A stretch of 64,000 bases of DNA from Tigriopus japonicus. Lineage: Eukaryota; Arthropoda; Copepoda; Harpacticoida; Harpacticidae. How positions within the stretch are numbered: position 1 is the stretch's first letter; the number at the start of each line of letters is the position of its first letter. Where the stretch lies: NCBI GenBank assembly GCA_010645155.1, contig JAAGOF010000088.1, positions 1,335,384 through 1,399,383 of the forward strand, in the 5' to 3' direction. The notes under the pieces are model-generated. The model searched no databases. It was not told the origin of the DNA and worked only from the letters and a program-made list of their open reading frames with translations. The position numbers were made by a program, and so were the translations under genes. Positions 34,001 to 47,235 of the stretch are shown here, one piece after another.

Positions 34001-37000
34001 CCATGCCATGCAAATCCATTACGACCTCATCTCATGGTCTCAAATCCAGACCTCGAAGGCCTCCGTTCATCCTCAGTCTTTATGTAAATCGATAGGGTTT
34101 GGGTCAACAACTTCCACTTGATATGAAATACGCATTACGATTGATGTATTCAAAAGCTTGATCCACTTATCCAAGAGCAATGACCTGATATTCAGTCAAA
34201 ATTAGCCCTCTAGGGATATCGACGACGATTCCATTGGACTGTTTCTAATTTGTTCTTTGATGAGGGAGCAATAAATTCCTTTTTTTGGGGGAAGTTCCTT
34301 CGAGTCCCAATCGGTCGTTTTAGAATGGTGGGCCGCAACAAACCGGGTCTTCAAGTAAATTGTGAGTCTTGAAATACACATTTATCTTCATGACCGTGAA
34401 GAGAAGTAACATCCAGTCCACAAACCTTTGTTCAGCAATTCCCCTGAAAGCCTGGATTGAAAGGTCTTATGACTTGCTTTTTTTATCCGGATGTTCAATT
34501 TTGTCAGCCAGTTGGCTCAAAAGTTGCTTTGGCTTGTCGAGAAATTTGTCAAATGCACCAATAATAAAGATGGATTACCCATCCTTGGGTATCGCGAACC
34601 TCCCAGAACGATCGAGAACCCCAATGGAAGAAGAGCCTTGGGAAGGCATTGGCATTCATGCCCAGAGCAAACCCACCATAAATTAAATCCAATATTCCCT
34701 TAAAATCGTAATGAAGCACCCGCAATCCTGGCCAAAGCAGTGGTTCTCCCCTCATCTGTTGCCATTCGAAAGACGCTTCAGGGCAACAGGTTCAGGTCTC
34801 TCCATCTATCTCAAAGGGCTCAAAGAAGGGGGTGGTATTTGGCTAGGAGATGATGTGTTTTCCCTCCAGACGAGTTTGAGTCCCTGGCCTAACCAGACAG
34901 CACTCACCTCAGTGGGGGTCTTTCTTTCGTGTCTGTCTCTAAGCTTTTGTGTTCACCATCACTAGCTATCATCACAACTAAAGGGGTGGAAGATCGCCTC
35001 TCTGTCTCTCTTATTTTTTGCTTCCCTCGAGTTATGAGCTAGAGCAATGAATTTATCGTGGACAGGGTCAAGATCAAATCTCAGGGAGACTGGGTTTATT
35101 GCTTGGCATTAAGTTAGGAATAGATGTAATAACTGGGAATAGCTTGAAAAGAAGGAGCTCAATCTCGCTCACGACTTGGTCGTTACCGTCGAGTTAATTC
35201 CCTTGAGGGGTCCCTGATGCCATTGATTGGCTCAAAAAGGACGCACGGCTTGGCAAAGGCAGATGCAAGGCTCGAGGGCTCTTGAGAAGGTCGATATGTT
35301 CCTTCCAGATTCAGAACTGCTTCTTGACTACATACGTAGTTCCATCCCCTAGGACAAGCACGATTGTCGCATTGACCACAACTTATCGTTAGTAAGCGGG
35401 CATCAAATACCTTGAACCCCGGCTCTATCTCAGGACTAGTAAATTGAGAAAGTGGCTGGACAGACGTACGTATTGGGAGTTGGATCGTCGTACGTACTCT
35501 CTTTGAGACTGATTCAGATGGATTGTGCTGCTTCAGTCTGAATTTGTTCTCAAACGACCACTCAAAGAGCGATGATGATGACCTTTTTGATCTCTGGACC
35601 CAATCGAAGACCTTTTCGGTACATTACATAAGACAAAAGTGCTTTAATATTGATTTGTTTTATTTTTGGGACCAATTCGCTTTTTAAAGCAAAGTGATTG
35701 GTGCATTTCCCAAAAATTTGTAATCGCCTTTGACACATCATTTAGGTGAAGAAAGATAATTTTTCGAAGAAAACTCTTTTTGAGTCCAGAAGTTGCATTA
35801 TTATTGCTATGGTTTGCCTCCGTATTCTTTGAATTCTGAATGTTCCATTCGTAAATGAATTACGTCACAAAGAGGGCTCGAAAATTGTACATTTTTTAAA
35901 GAAATTAACGATTCTTAAGCTTGATCATAGTTGTCTTCAAAATATCCATCAAGGGAAAAATATGTTTGCGTTTATACATGGGATTTATTTTTAATCAAAC
36001 CGATATTTCATGGTCCTTGTTCGTTTTCAGTGTCAAAGTTATAAAATATATTGATCCATTGGCCTTCGTTGTTTCGGAAAGCAACTGAGAACAAAGCAAC
36101 GACCTCTTGGAAAAAACGGAGAGTGTTTAGTCAGCTTCTTAGCTTCAACCCACAATGGTTTTTTTCTATTTGGAGTGAGGGAGGATTAAGTTAATGTGAT
36201 GTAATTTGTGCCCTGAGCTTAACGGTGTTTCCAAAAACTCTCAACCCAAGCCCACAAACTAGGCCATCGGTCCTTGAAAGTCCAATATTACTTGACGACA
36301 GACTTGAATCCCAACTTCTTGGATAGTTTCAGGTACATCCGCTTTCGACAAACCGGATTCATCCAACCTAATACGTCAAACACTCGTTACAAAACCAACC
36401 TCACTTTCTTAACAACGAAATTTTGACGAATAAAAGTGTTCTCAAAATAGCTCTTGAGAATGATTGACGAAATGCAATCTTATGCATCTTTATCTGACCA
36501 ACAGTGAGTTTGCAGTTCCATTTTGCTGCTTGACATGAATTTGAAAACGTTGGGCATGGATTATTGGATCACACGGACCAACAAGTCTGGTTCCATTGCA
36601 GATGAATATTGAAACAACCTTCCTTGTCTGTCCTTTAAGGTAATTCAATTCTTATCTGCGCTTCCAATCTCGTCAGCCAAAGGATTTCAATCGAAGCTTT
36701 ATTCGAAAGGAATGGACCAATTCGGGGACCACCAATTTTCGAGTCTGGCTTAGGAAAACCTCCTTTCTCATTTGTCCTTGGCCAAAACTAGTTCTTGTTC
36801 TCTCAAATTACAAAGTACAGATCTTCTCATTCTAATCCCAAAGTTGCGTGCATAATGGAAAGTTCTTCCTTAAAATGTCATGGAGGACGAAAAAAATAGG
36901 GGCCAACCCCTTTCATCAGTTGATGAATCCCAACTTTTTTCTGGGCAAGAGTCTCTTTTGTGCCCAAGGGTGAGAATCTCGTGTTAATAATATTTCATCA

Positions 37001-39923
37001 ATTGAACTTAAGCATTTTGCCAACATTGTATTTTTCGAGAACATGTTATTGCTTGAAACCATAAATATTTAAAGTTCAGGATCGAGATTCAAAGACTTGA
37101 CTGACTTGAATTTGCCAATGTTTTTCATTGGCCGTACAAAAATACTTCCATCTTTTCGGTCCTCCAAAAAAATAGTAAATTAGATACCGTACTGTACATT
37201 CAAGTAATCGTGAAGAAGGTTCTAATGAGGTCTAATTCGGGTAAATCCAATGGAGACTCATTCACTGGTTTGAATTTGTTTCGAACCAATCAAGGAAGAA
37301 GGATTAGATCCCCTGTACTTACCAATCCGTCTCTTCAATATTGCCCACATGATACTACCAAGCTCTGTGTTTGGAACAAAAGAAACTTACTTTTGGAGGA
37401 ACTCCAACTTTGAAATAAAGGCTTTACTACCGCCATCTACCGATAGAACAGCTTGTTTCTTGAAAAGTAGGTTTTAATAAGAACAATTTTGTTGTAGTTT
37501 TGACGACCTTTGCATAAACTTTGCTTGGTCATGGTGCCTGGATGATTAAGCTTGCATTTATTATTATTATCGTTTGACCACTTTTTGACACTTGAGATTT
37601 ATAAGTGGAGTATCGGTAGAATTGGTGGCACTTCCAGAGTCTTTAAAAAATTTTTTGCGCATTTTCTCAATTCATAGCGCTATTTCAAAAATAGAAGTTG
37701 GGGATAAAGGTACGTTCAACTTAAATTTAATTTAAAAAGCATATTGATCATGAAACTCAAAATTAATTCATGAATGAACGATGTTAACTTTCTGCACGTG
37801 GTGGTGACAAATTTTTTCAATGTTTTCCCCTTGGCACTCTCCAAAATAGTTCATAGGGGGTGTTACTTGAATCCTTAAACTAGCTAGGACAGAAATTGTT
37901 TGGGTACTATTGGAACCGTCTAAACACCCCTAGTCCAAAAATGGCACTAAAGAGGCCGATAGATGCCCCCCTCCGGATTTGTGTTGAACTTCAGCTTACG
38001 ACAGCTGACCCTCAGCCGAGCCAGGCGGAAATTCATTAACACTTGGAAAAATAGATGGCGCTAAATGATCAATGCAGCCTCAAAGATGTTTACAGTTAGT
38101 TGAACAAAAGAACTAGAAGTGATGCCGAACTAAGGTGGCTGTAGTTATTGGAAATTGTCAGAGGTCTTCCGTGTTGTCTGAATTGGCAAGGTTTTGCCCC
38201 TATTTGGAAAAGAATTCCTGCTCTCACTTTGGAATGCCAAATTCGAAACAAAATATACCTACCTTGTTACTAGGAACATTTATGTCTTCTTTAAGGGTCC
38301 AGGAATTCTATTTCAAGCCCAATTTCCGTCCAGAGACACTTAGATGACGATGATGGAATTTGTGCGGGTAGCAGAATGCTGGTTGGAACAAAGGCTGCAC
38401 TAGAATTAATTTAGAAAAGAGAACTTCATCCTTCTACTTCACGTCTTCAAGTCTTGGAATGCCCTCCAAAAGAACAGTTTCGAAACTCCCTTTGGGAACA
38501 CTCTTCTAATAGTTCCAACCCGGAAAATACGCGTCACGTACCATTGAAAGTAAGAGGTCAATTCAAAGAGAGATCCAACAATCTCCGATCCATCCCTCGA
38601 CATTCGCTAAATGGTGCACCATTTTTTCCCTCGGGTCACCGTTTGATTTGACCAAAGTATTTTGCGATCCGTTGGTTTTTAGGTATCCGTTAGCTTCCAA
38701 ATATTCCACCAACCGTTTCATGTTTTAAGATTGTTTGAGCGGCTTATCAAGGATCCTTTGTGGCATTCGGTGGTACCCTCAGGGCTTTTTAGGACCCAGC
38801 TATTACATTATGAATAATTATATCCCATATAGATCTCCTTATCTTGCCTTCTTTTGCAACGAACAAATGTCACAAGGAAATTAAAATGAATGATCGCATA
38901 AACTAGCAACAGACGAGACAATTCAGCAAAAATCTTGGCTCATTCCCAAAGTTCCTTCCTAAGACTCACTGAAAACTTTATTTGACATTCCCTTCTTTCT
39001 GGAAAAGGGATCACGTGAACATCCTGGTATTGTACTTATCCAAAGACACAAATAAGGGTAAATCATTAAAAACCCAGTTTTGTTCCGCCCGTCGCCAATA
39101 AGGAACATTTTTCAGCTTTAATGGCAATCACATTCAAAGTAGCTTCTGACTTGAGAGCGGGAATCTAATTTTTGCTACTATTGTGTATCGTGGACTTAAG
39201 AAAACAACATCAATCTAAATTTCCAAAATTGAATAGATGAGGAAAAAAAACATTCGTTGTTGTGCTCCATTGGAGAAAATGACAGGAGGATCTGTGAAAT
39301 GTCCACAAGACGTTCCAGGTGGGACACTTTCCACTTTGGTCTCAATAATGCAAAGCCGTGCGACGCCTTTCCGTGTCTCTTTTGGCGCTCGAGACGGACT
39401 TCCTGGTGGTCTTTGATGGGGAACAAAACCATTGATAGAGGCGAAATGCAGAAAATGCTCGAAGCTCGCTGTTCTTTTGACAGACCTTCGTATATTCTGT
39501 TTATGGTGGTAGTATCACTAACCGTTCCACCAAGTGGGAACAGGAGATGGAGAGGGCTCTGAATCAGCCAGCAAAACGCAACTCTATTCAATGGGTCATT
39601 TTGGGCTTGAGTGAGCAAGCAAAGACCAGAAACCGCGCCGACCAATCCGAGAAAGACCATTAACCATTCACATTGGAGTGAACTACTAAGTAGTCCTAGT
39701 TGTTTGTGTTGTACAAAGTGGCTTTATGATAGTTCTGAAATGTATCAGAGCCATAAAAAGACGCATCGTTGATGCAGAAACATTAGGTTCCTTGTTAGCG
39801 GCATTAGTTATCGCATTTTAAAAGCAGTAATAAGCTGCTCTTCAACACAAGACTTCATTTTGAGGGTCTTATTCTAACCAAAAAATAATTTTGTATTTTT
39901 TTGATATGCATGCTAATGCATTT
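25030..39923. other. gene-poor spacer (about 15 kb)
   Basis: No recognisable gene. Several protein-like open stretches were examined (25510-25755 on +, 29895-30137 on +) but none has a known motif or a full splice context. The part at 29000-30300 is GC-richer than its surroundings with long C- and CA-rich runs, and could be a promoter or untranslated exon. 33100-33650 is strongly AT-rich. Two weak AGATGGCG-type sites lie at 37430-37442 (minus) and 38051-38064 (plus). Confidence 0.4.
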
Positions 39924-39970
39924 GAACATTTTCAAAGTACACCAAAATTAAGTCAGATTAATGGTCCTCA
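39924..39970 (+). repeat. diverged single copy of the AGTCAGATTAAYGG repeat family
   Basis: The stretch ending CACCAAAATTAAGTCAGATTAATGG matches the repeat units at 46814-47152, whose core is CCAAAATCAAGTCAGATTAACG (shown here over two segments: CCAAAATCAAG and TCAGATTAACG). It supports a dispersed family and not a purely local duplication. Confidence 0.5.
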
Positions 39971-42900
39971 AGTGTACTTACATTTTAACAACAGCTTTAA
40001 AGAACAGATGACCTGAGAATATACTTAAGGATAGTTAATCTCACTGTAATTTATTTCTTAAACACACTTTTAACCACACTTCAAGTCAGGTATCTAATGT
40101 TGTTAGCATACGACCTATATTTTTTGGGACCAACGTGAAAATCCCACCTTCACTTCTGATATAGGCCATTAGTTTGCACAGTAAAGGCTGTTGAAGATGT
40201 CATTCCAGAACATACTCGAGACTGTTGAAATCATCACTTCTTGGAACGAAAAATGATCCAACTCAGCTTAGGCTTCCATCTGGAACATCATACTATCTGC
40301 ACCCGCTTGCCCGTATATAATAGTTTGGTAAGTGGAAATCCTCGGAGAGCGTGAAGGCAGCAATGTTGGAACTGAAATTGCATCCTCAGCTTGGGACCAG
40401 GCCTCGGTGCCAAAGTGAGGCACATAACTTGGCACCATTCACCTGAGAGAAATGAGCAGACATTCCAAGAAGGCGCTGTTCCACTTCGTCTTGAGCCAAA
40501 TGAAGCAAAACATTGAGAAAATGACCAAGAAGAGCTACTGCCACTGTAATTTGTTGGTCTCGTGATACCCTCAAGATAGCCCGGATAACGTTCCACATAA
40601 ATATTTGTAGACGTCTCGATCAACGAAGAAACCACACTTTGTATGTTTGCTTTAAGCCGTTCGTTGTGGGTCAAGTGAATGGAACAACTTCTTTTTGCAA
40701 TGAAGCTCCCTTATCAGTCTCATTAACGAGTCTCGGAAGTATGTTGAGTAAACATGGCCTTGGGCAGATTTGTCTGTAGACTCGAGTCCGCGGGAAGAGA
40801 AGGTCAGTAATAAATCCCGGAAATCGACAAGCCCTCAGCTTGCATGGACTTCCCCGTCATGGGGGATTAAAACTCATCTTCTCCATGAGTGAGTCCAAGA
40901 TCCCCGATCTTTGACCTAGAATTGACCTCCAACCAAAAGATCATTGAAGTATGACAAAACCATTCGAGCATGAAGTCTTCTTTTCCTCTGAAGACCACAC
41001 CAGGAAAACCTTCTCATTGACAAGTTTGAGCGATGGGATGAGCTTTCATCTTGAAACAAAAAGATGGGACTCAAAGACCTTTCGTCTTTTTGGCTCTTAC
41101 TAGTTCGGAGTTTTCGAGTGACAATTGGCAATGGCATTTGGGAATCTCGATTTATCAAAACATGTCAACTTTCTTTAAGGAGCCATTTGTCAGCATTTTG
41201 AGACTGTAGTAATCCAACTGTCTTTCTCGAAAACGAAGAAACCCCAGAAATTTACGGAATTGAGCAACATGAATCATCTTGAATTCGGAACCACTATGAT
41301 CCTCCAAGGTTATCATGACATTGCCACTACAGAACAGAGATCCGATTTAGTGGATGAAGGATCCAAAATTCACGAAAACACCTTAATCAGCACCTCAACG
41401 AGTTTGACTTACTTAGGTACAAACAAGTTCCAAACTCTCGCATCTCTGCGTCCTGTCATGTTCCAAATGACGACGACGAAGAAGAAGGGTCTTGAATGTG
41501 CCTGAAAAGTTCCGGGTCCAATAAGTGCCAGTTGTGAAGTATTGGAACCTGACTCGACAAGCTCGAGGATTGAGATTGGCTTCGTGAAAGTCAGAAAAGA
41601 GAAAAAACTGACATTGATCCTCAACCATGAGAACATGAAATTTTAGATGGGAACCAACAATTCCAGTCTGGAAAATATCAGGATGCCAGTCATGGTGGAA
41701 ACAAACACCTTGTCATATACAATGATTATGGGGTTTGCAAGGGGCGTAAAATATTCTAGATGCTTTAATCCATTCCATCTCGTTAGGCTTAAGTGATGAA
41801 TGGATTGAAAAGGATCGGATCTTTTTTGGGATTTCACTGAAACCTCTAATTAATATATGATTTCTATTATTTTTTATAGGTAAGATTTAAAACCCACCCA
41901 AGCGTGAGCGAGTTCATCAAACCGGAAGATGCGTATCACAAATCACGATCCCGAATGTACTTGTAAATGAAGTTGGCACCCTTATATTATCACGCGAGAC
42001 GAGTACACATTGCCAGAATAACATGCGCTAATGAATGCTCGGAAAAAGCCCAGCGGCCAAAAACAAAACAATAGCATGCATTGCAACTTTGCAATCATTA
42101 TTGAACATTACATAAGGGGATGTTTGTTGTTGTCGAGGCCTACCTGAGAACGAAATAAGCCATCCAGAGAGTCTCTTTGGTTCTTCGGCTATCTCGAACA
42201 CAATTCATTAAAGCGAGACAGAGGCCAACGCCCTCAACGGGGAATTGACATCTTGCCTTATATTTATGGCGCTCATCTTTTCCCTTTCTGTTAAGAAAAG
42301 CGGAAACGGAGCGCAAAATAGCGTGAAAACAGGGTCAAATGAGATCAAACGGCCAGATATCTCTCGAGATCTTTCTTACAAATGGTCGGTTTGTCGACAG
42401 CGAAATGATCTGGAGATCCTGGCAGCAAAATGTTCGCTTTTTGTTACTAGACAACAAAAGAAAGCGAGCTGCAAACGAAGAATGGTCTTATTGGGATGTA
42501 TGATAATGATGTTGCAGCGAGGAAATTCTGGAACCAGGGGTTTGTTCCATCTTTTTGAAATTAGATTTCTTCCACAATTTCTGGCTTCGAGACCTCTTTG
42601 GGCCTTAATTGGCTCGGTTTTGGAACTTAAATCAGCCTAAAAAAAAGAACAAGCCAAAAAAAGGAATATTGGGCTGATCGCCTGGGAAGCCTTTGTTTAG
42701 TATGATTGATACTGAACAAGTCCGTTTTTCTCCATTATAAAATCTGTTTCCTACCGATGTAAAAGAATTGCGTCCCGGTGAAGAAAAATAGCAATACAAA
42801 CCATTGTCTAGATCCGTCCTTGGAAACTTTAATACCGCCCTAAATCCGAAGTTCTCCCTTGTTAAGTATTTAGCCACCATCGATATCCAATGAAATGGAG

Positions 42901-45900
42901 TGGCTTCACTCAAGCAAATCCTAGGCAATTTGACGATTGAAAGCTCGACTTTACCACCCTGACTAACATCCCAGTTTTATGGCCAGATGGTTGCTATTTG
43001 CGCTTGAATTCGAGTAAGCTAATTCATCTGGGAAGTAATTGGTCAGAGTGAGGCGCAAAAACAATGAATTCCAACCATGGACTCAACGAGTATTTCAGAG
43101 CACTTGGTTCGCACCGTTAAGATGATCTGATCTTTAAATAGAATCAAGAACGGAAATGAATGAGTTATAGATGCACTTCTTGAGCAATCTTCAAATTAAT
43201 CATTTGTCAGCGTGGATAATAAAGCAATGCATTAGGCATGGTTTTTGTCGTGGGTGAGGGATCAAACAGACTAGCTGACAAGTTTCAAATACATTGCATT
43301 AAAAGACAAAACCATCATTTTAGTTCCATTTTTCGAGAGTGACCAAAAATTTCTTCATTCTTTCTGCCTATGTAAATCATTGTCTTCTTTTTATATTTGT
43401 ATTGATCTCGTAACATAACCGAGTTAACAATCTTGCTATTATTTTCGCTGGTTGAATTAGAGGTTAATCATGTTCTTTTTTTAGCGTTCTATGGACTTTT
43501 GAACATCTTATAGGAAGTATTGATTGCAATAAATGGGCTTGGAACGATAAAAAAAGCCTATCCTCACATGTTGAGCTTGAAAGAATAGAAGAAATAGCTA
43601 CTCTCTTCTGCTAGTGACAAAATACACCACTTGCATGAGATCTATAATTGGGTCCTGTTTACCTTGAGGAAGTCTACTACGTGGGGTATCCAGGCTAGAA
43701 AACTCGTTAAAATGCGCAATTTGCGGAGTGATGTAGAATATCGAAATGAAGATTTACACCTTTTGAACAGAACATGTTTTGTAGCTTTTCAACCCCGTTT
43801 GAACTTATGATTTAGTTAGACTAGGTATGTCGGACGTCAAAAGCAAGAAACTTGTCAAAATCCAATATTTTGTGGAATTACTTGCTCTTACTCTTATATC
43901 GATATTAAGCGAATCCTTGTGGAGAAAAAAAGACAATTTTGGGGTTGAAACGTCTTGGCATTAAAAGGTACACGACCTTTGTCAAGTTACTCTCTCTTGA
44001 CGCTCTCCCAACATACCGTACACTGTCTAATTAAATCATAAGTTCGAACAAGTTTGTCTAACAGAATTTGTAAAATAAAATCTTCTCATAAGAGATTTAT
44101 CTTCACTTTAATGTTATACACTAATCAAAAAATCGGGTATTGAAACGAGTTACAAACCCAGTCTTTGTTTAGTCTAGATACCCCTCGTATGTTTACTCTT
44201 TCTTCCCACACATCAAACACAGACATGTGACCAAAGAGAGTCGTTAGAATTGCCAAACTCGCCCCTATAGTATCTCCATTTATCTGATGCTTTACGGATG
44301 AACTTACAAAATTGGAATGGGTTGCCTCTCCCCATTCTAAAAGTGAATTTTCAAGTCCATTTCAAAATAACTTGGCATCAATCCGGAATCAATCTTAATT
44401 GAGACGGTGCGTAACGCTGAATGAAGTTTGTTGGTTACTCATTTGGTTCTCACAGCTCAGCTTTTGTCTCACCTTTTGACAGATTGACTTTATTGGCTGG
44501 GACGTCTGGAACAAAATCCAGAGAGTTCCTTTAAAGTACTTTTCCGTAAACAGATGGTGCACCAACATGTGGAACCCAGACATGAGTAGACACATAAGCC
44601 GGAAAAATGTCACTTTCATGGCAATAATTCTTATTTTCGACAAAGCTCATTGTTCTTGAGTGGTCTCAAGTCTCAACCATCCTCAAGAACAACGACTTTC
44701 TTGAGCTTTGCAACATGAACTAGTTTATGGAAAATTGGCACACTTTGTCCCAAAAATGGCTCGTAGTTCCTTAATAGTCAGAGCCAAAAGGGTCAAAATT
44801 GCATATTTTTGACTTGGAATTTCCACGTGGATTTTGGTGGCACAGATTCCAATTAATTCGTCACTCCGAATCTTGGCGGGATTTTGGAGGCCAGTCTTTG
44901 AATAGAACATCATTCTCACAAAAGCCACGATTCCACAAAATGAATGGCTCGACACACTTCTCATGTCAGAGACAAGTGGGATTTGGACCAAAGTTCGGAA
45001 ATAACAGAGGAAAAGAAAACAAATTTCCCGCGGGGAATGGAACAATCATTTCTAGGCCATTGAACACCAATGTTTTAAGGGTGTAGCTTTGTTAATGAAG
45101 ACCACTAACAATGTTTTATTACGAGCTAACTATACTTGTCCAAGTCTTCACATAGAGGATGTACCTGAGTAATCTTTTGCCCAAGAAATATCCTTGTTTA
45201 ACTACTCCAAAAGACCATTTGGCTTTCTCAAAGAGGCCATCGTTGTAAAAGCAAACCCACAAAGAAAAATGGCCAAAAAGTTTTGTGATAAAATGAGCTC
45301 TTTTTGCGGGCTCCAAAAAGTAATTGTGTCATTTGCATTCACTCTTTCTCAGACAGAATAAAAAGGACACAAGTGAGGAAGAAGCACAAATGAGACAGAG
45401 ATTTGTATTCCCAACTCGCCCAATTCACATTACCACGTCTTTGAACGATGTCAACGAGTTGCTTGACATAAAACGGCCTTTAAACAAGACTCTTTGCCTT
45501 TATTTCACCTTCCGAAGAAATTCAAAACAAGTTCATTTTCAATGGTAAACACAAATTCAATGCCATAAAATACCATCCATCCATCCATCCATCTATCCAT
45601 AGCAGTATGTACGTAGATGAGCATTATCATTCATACCGCACAAGTGAGCCATTTCGGGAGCTCTCTGAATGAATTGAATACAAGTCTATCTACGCCACAC
45701 GCGTTGAAGCGTGTCTCGGAATGTGAAGCCACTCCATCCATCCTTCCAGAGTCTGTGGTACCCGACGTAGTCCAACACCATGGCCACACTTAGGCTGAAG
45801 CTGACACATAAAAGTGTTTTCGGGGGAAAATTGTGCATGCCACTACTCATACTACTCATGCATGACTGAGAAAAAAGAGCCTGCGCATTCCGTGAAGCTT

Positions 45901-46813
45901 GAACAACAATGGCTCCTGAACTACAACAACCAATTCCCAGCCATCCATTCCGCGTATCATAAACACCCTCAAGCATGCAATCTGCATCACCACAAAGGTC
46001 AAGTTCAACCCAGTGGTGTTTCGAATCACCCCATAAATAATGAGTGCGAGAGAAGGTGTTGATGAGTTTGGTAGCCCCATTTTGATTGGGATGAAAGGTT
46101 CAAGATCTTTCGACAAGTTTTACTCAACTTACCTGTGAATGACACTATCAAACAAACTTCAATTGTCCGTGGCTCACAATCGCCTCTAGGGACGTTAAGG
46201 AAGAACTCTGAAAGAGTTTGATAAAGTCCGTTCTTGTGTAAGTGAAAACAGTTCTTGTCACAACCAGGAAAAAGTTGACTCAAAGAAAGAGTTTCGTTTC
46301 TGGGGGAAAAAGTTTGAACTTGAGCCGTTAAAAGTCAGATTGAATTCGAGCCAGATTTGGTTTCCAATATGTTCTCAGAAATATGCATGTCATTGTGTAT
46401 AAACATACACTTGCTGACGGTCTTTACTATTCAAGGATTTTGCATATGAATTGGCACATTATTCCGTTAGCAGAAGCCCCTCTTTCTCTTTTGGCCACAT
46501 TAATCACATGAACAGCCAAAACAACTTGGAACAAGATTGCGCTTGGTTGCGTTCCATTCAACAAACTAACCAGCTTAACCAGCTTGAGGTTTGGTTAGTG
46601 TTAGCTTTCAGTTTGAGGAAAATCGTTGAAGGCTCAATGATCCCGAGTGGTTCCCATACATCTCCTCTTCCAAACTAGTGACCTTAAGTACAATGGTGTC
46701 CTTCGGCCTTCCGGAACCATGAAGAATACACTTTGAAGAGTGATATGATCTCGTTAACATAAAGGTTTAACACCCAATAAGGATGAGGATCTATGGCTTT
46801 CCTCATGTTGATC
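39971..46813. other. gene-poor spacer
   Basis: No recognisable gene. On the minus strand, 40386-40598 reads as a hydrophobic, exon-like peptide (HFLNVLLHLAQDEVEQRLLG within it), but it has no match I know and its splice sites are ambiguous. Other ORFs are short and unsupported. A microsatellite at 45573-45600 is listed separately. Confidence 0.4.
45573..45600 (+). repeat. (CCAT)n microsatellite
   Basis: Seven consecutive CCAT units, with one C-to-T change in the sixth (ATCT). It is simple sequence with no gene association. Confidence 0.9.
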
Positions 46814-47235
46814 GAATGTTAACGCATGTAAGATTTTTTAGAGTATATCAAAGTCAATTCAGATTAACGGGCCTCGATTAGCTTGTCTTAGGGTGTTGTG
46901 CTTGAAAGACTTGATTTTGGTATACTCTAAATACATTCTTATATGCGTTAACATGCAGCCTTTAATGAGTCGCATGTTAAGGCATAAACGATTTATTTTC
47001 AAGTTTGGCAAAATCACGTCAGATTAACGGGCGTTATACTCGCGTCAGCAACTTGAGTTGAAACGCAGCAGCTGGGGCGAGTATTTATTTGACGAACGTT
47101 AATCTGACTTGATTTTGGTACATTGTAAAAAATCTTATATGCTATAACATGTGCCCTTCAATGTATCCATACGAATGCTACTGTTAAAGAACAAATTACA
47201 TAGTAATACTGATTTTCAAGTTTGGCTATTTTAAC
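46814..47235. repeat. cluster of inverted and direct copies of a ~60-bp repeat
   Basis: Unit 1 (46814-46876, +) carries CATGTAAGATTTTTTAGAG and TCAGATTAACGGGC. Units at 46909-46956 and 47093-47152 are reverse complements (CTTGATTTTGGTA followed by CTTATATGCGTTAACATG and by AATCTTATATGCTATAACAT). A partial + copy lies at 47009-47036. A second short repeat, TTTTCAAGTTTGGC, occurs near 46997 and 47211. The outer units form an inverted repeat, so this looks like a MITE with internal duplications. A related copy is near 39930. Confidence 0.7.

Noticed and set aside
39196..39660. 154-codon minus-strand ORF with a signal-peptide-like N-terminus (MVFLGLVGAVSGLCLL)
   Set aside because: It begins with a true ATG but has no recognisable domain, shares its span with a 101-codon + strand ORF, and has no neighbouring exon or expression evidence. 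It may be chance.
40386..40598. exon-like minus-strand peptide (HFLNVLLHLAQDEVEQRLLG within it)
   Set aside because: The reading looks protein-like, but the splice sites are ambiguous (CTCAG|GTGAAT can be read either way) and I know no match. A homology search would decide.
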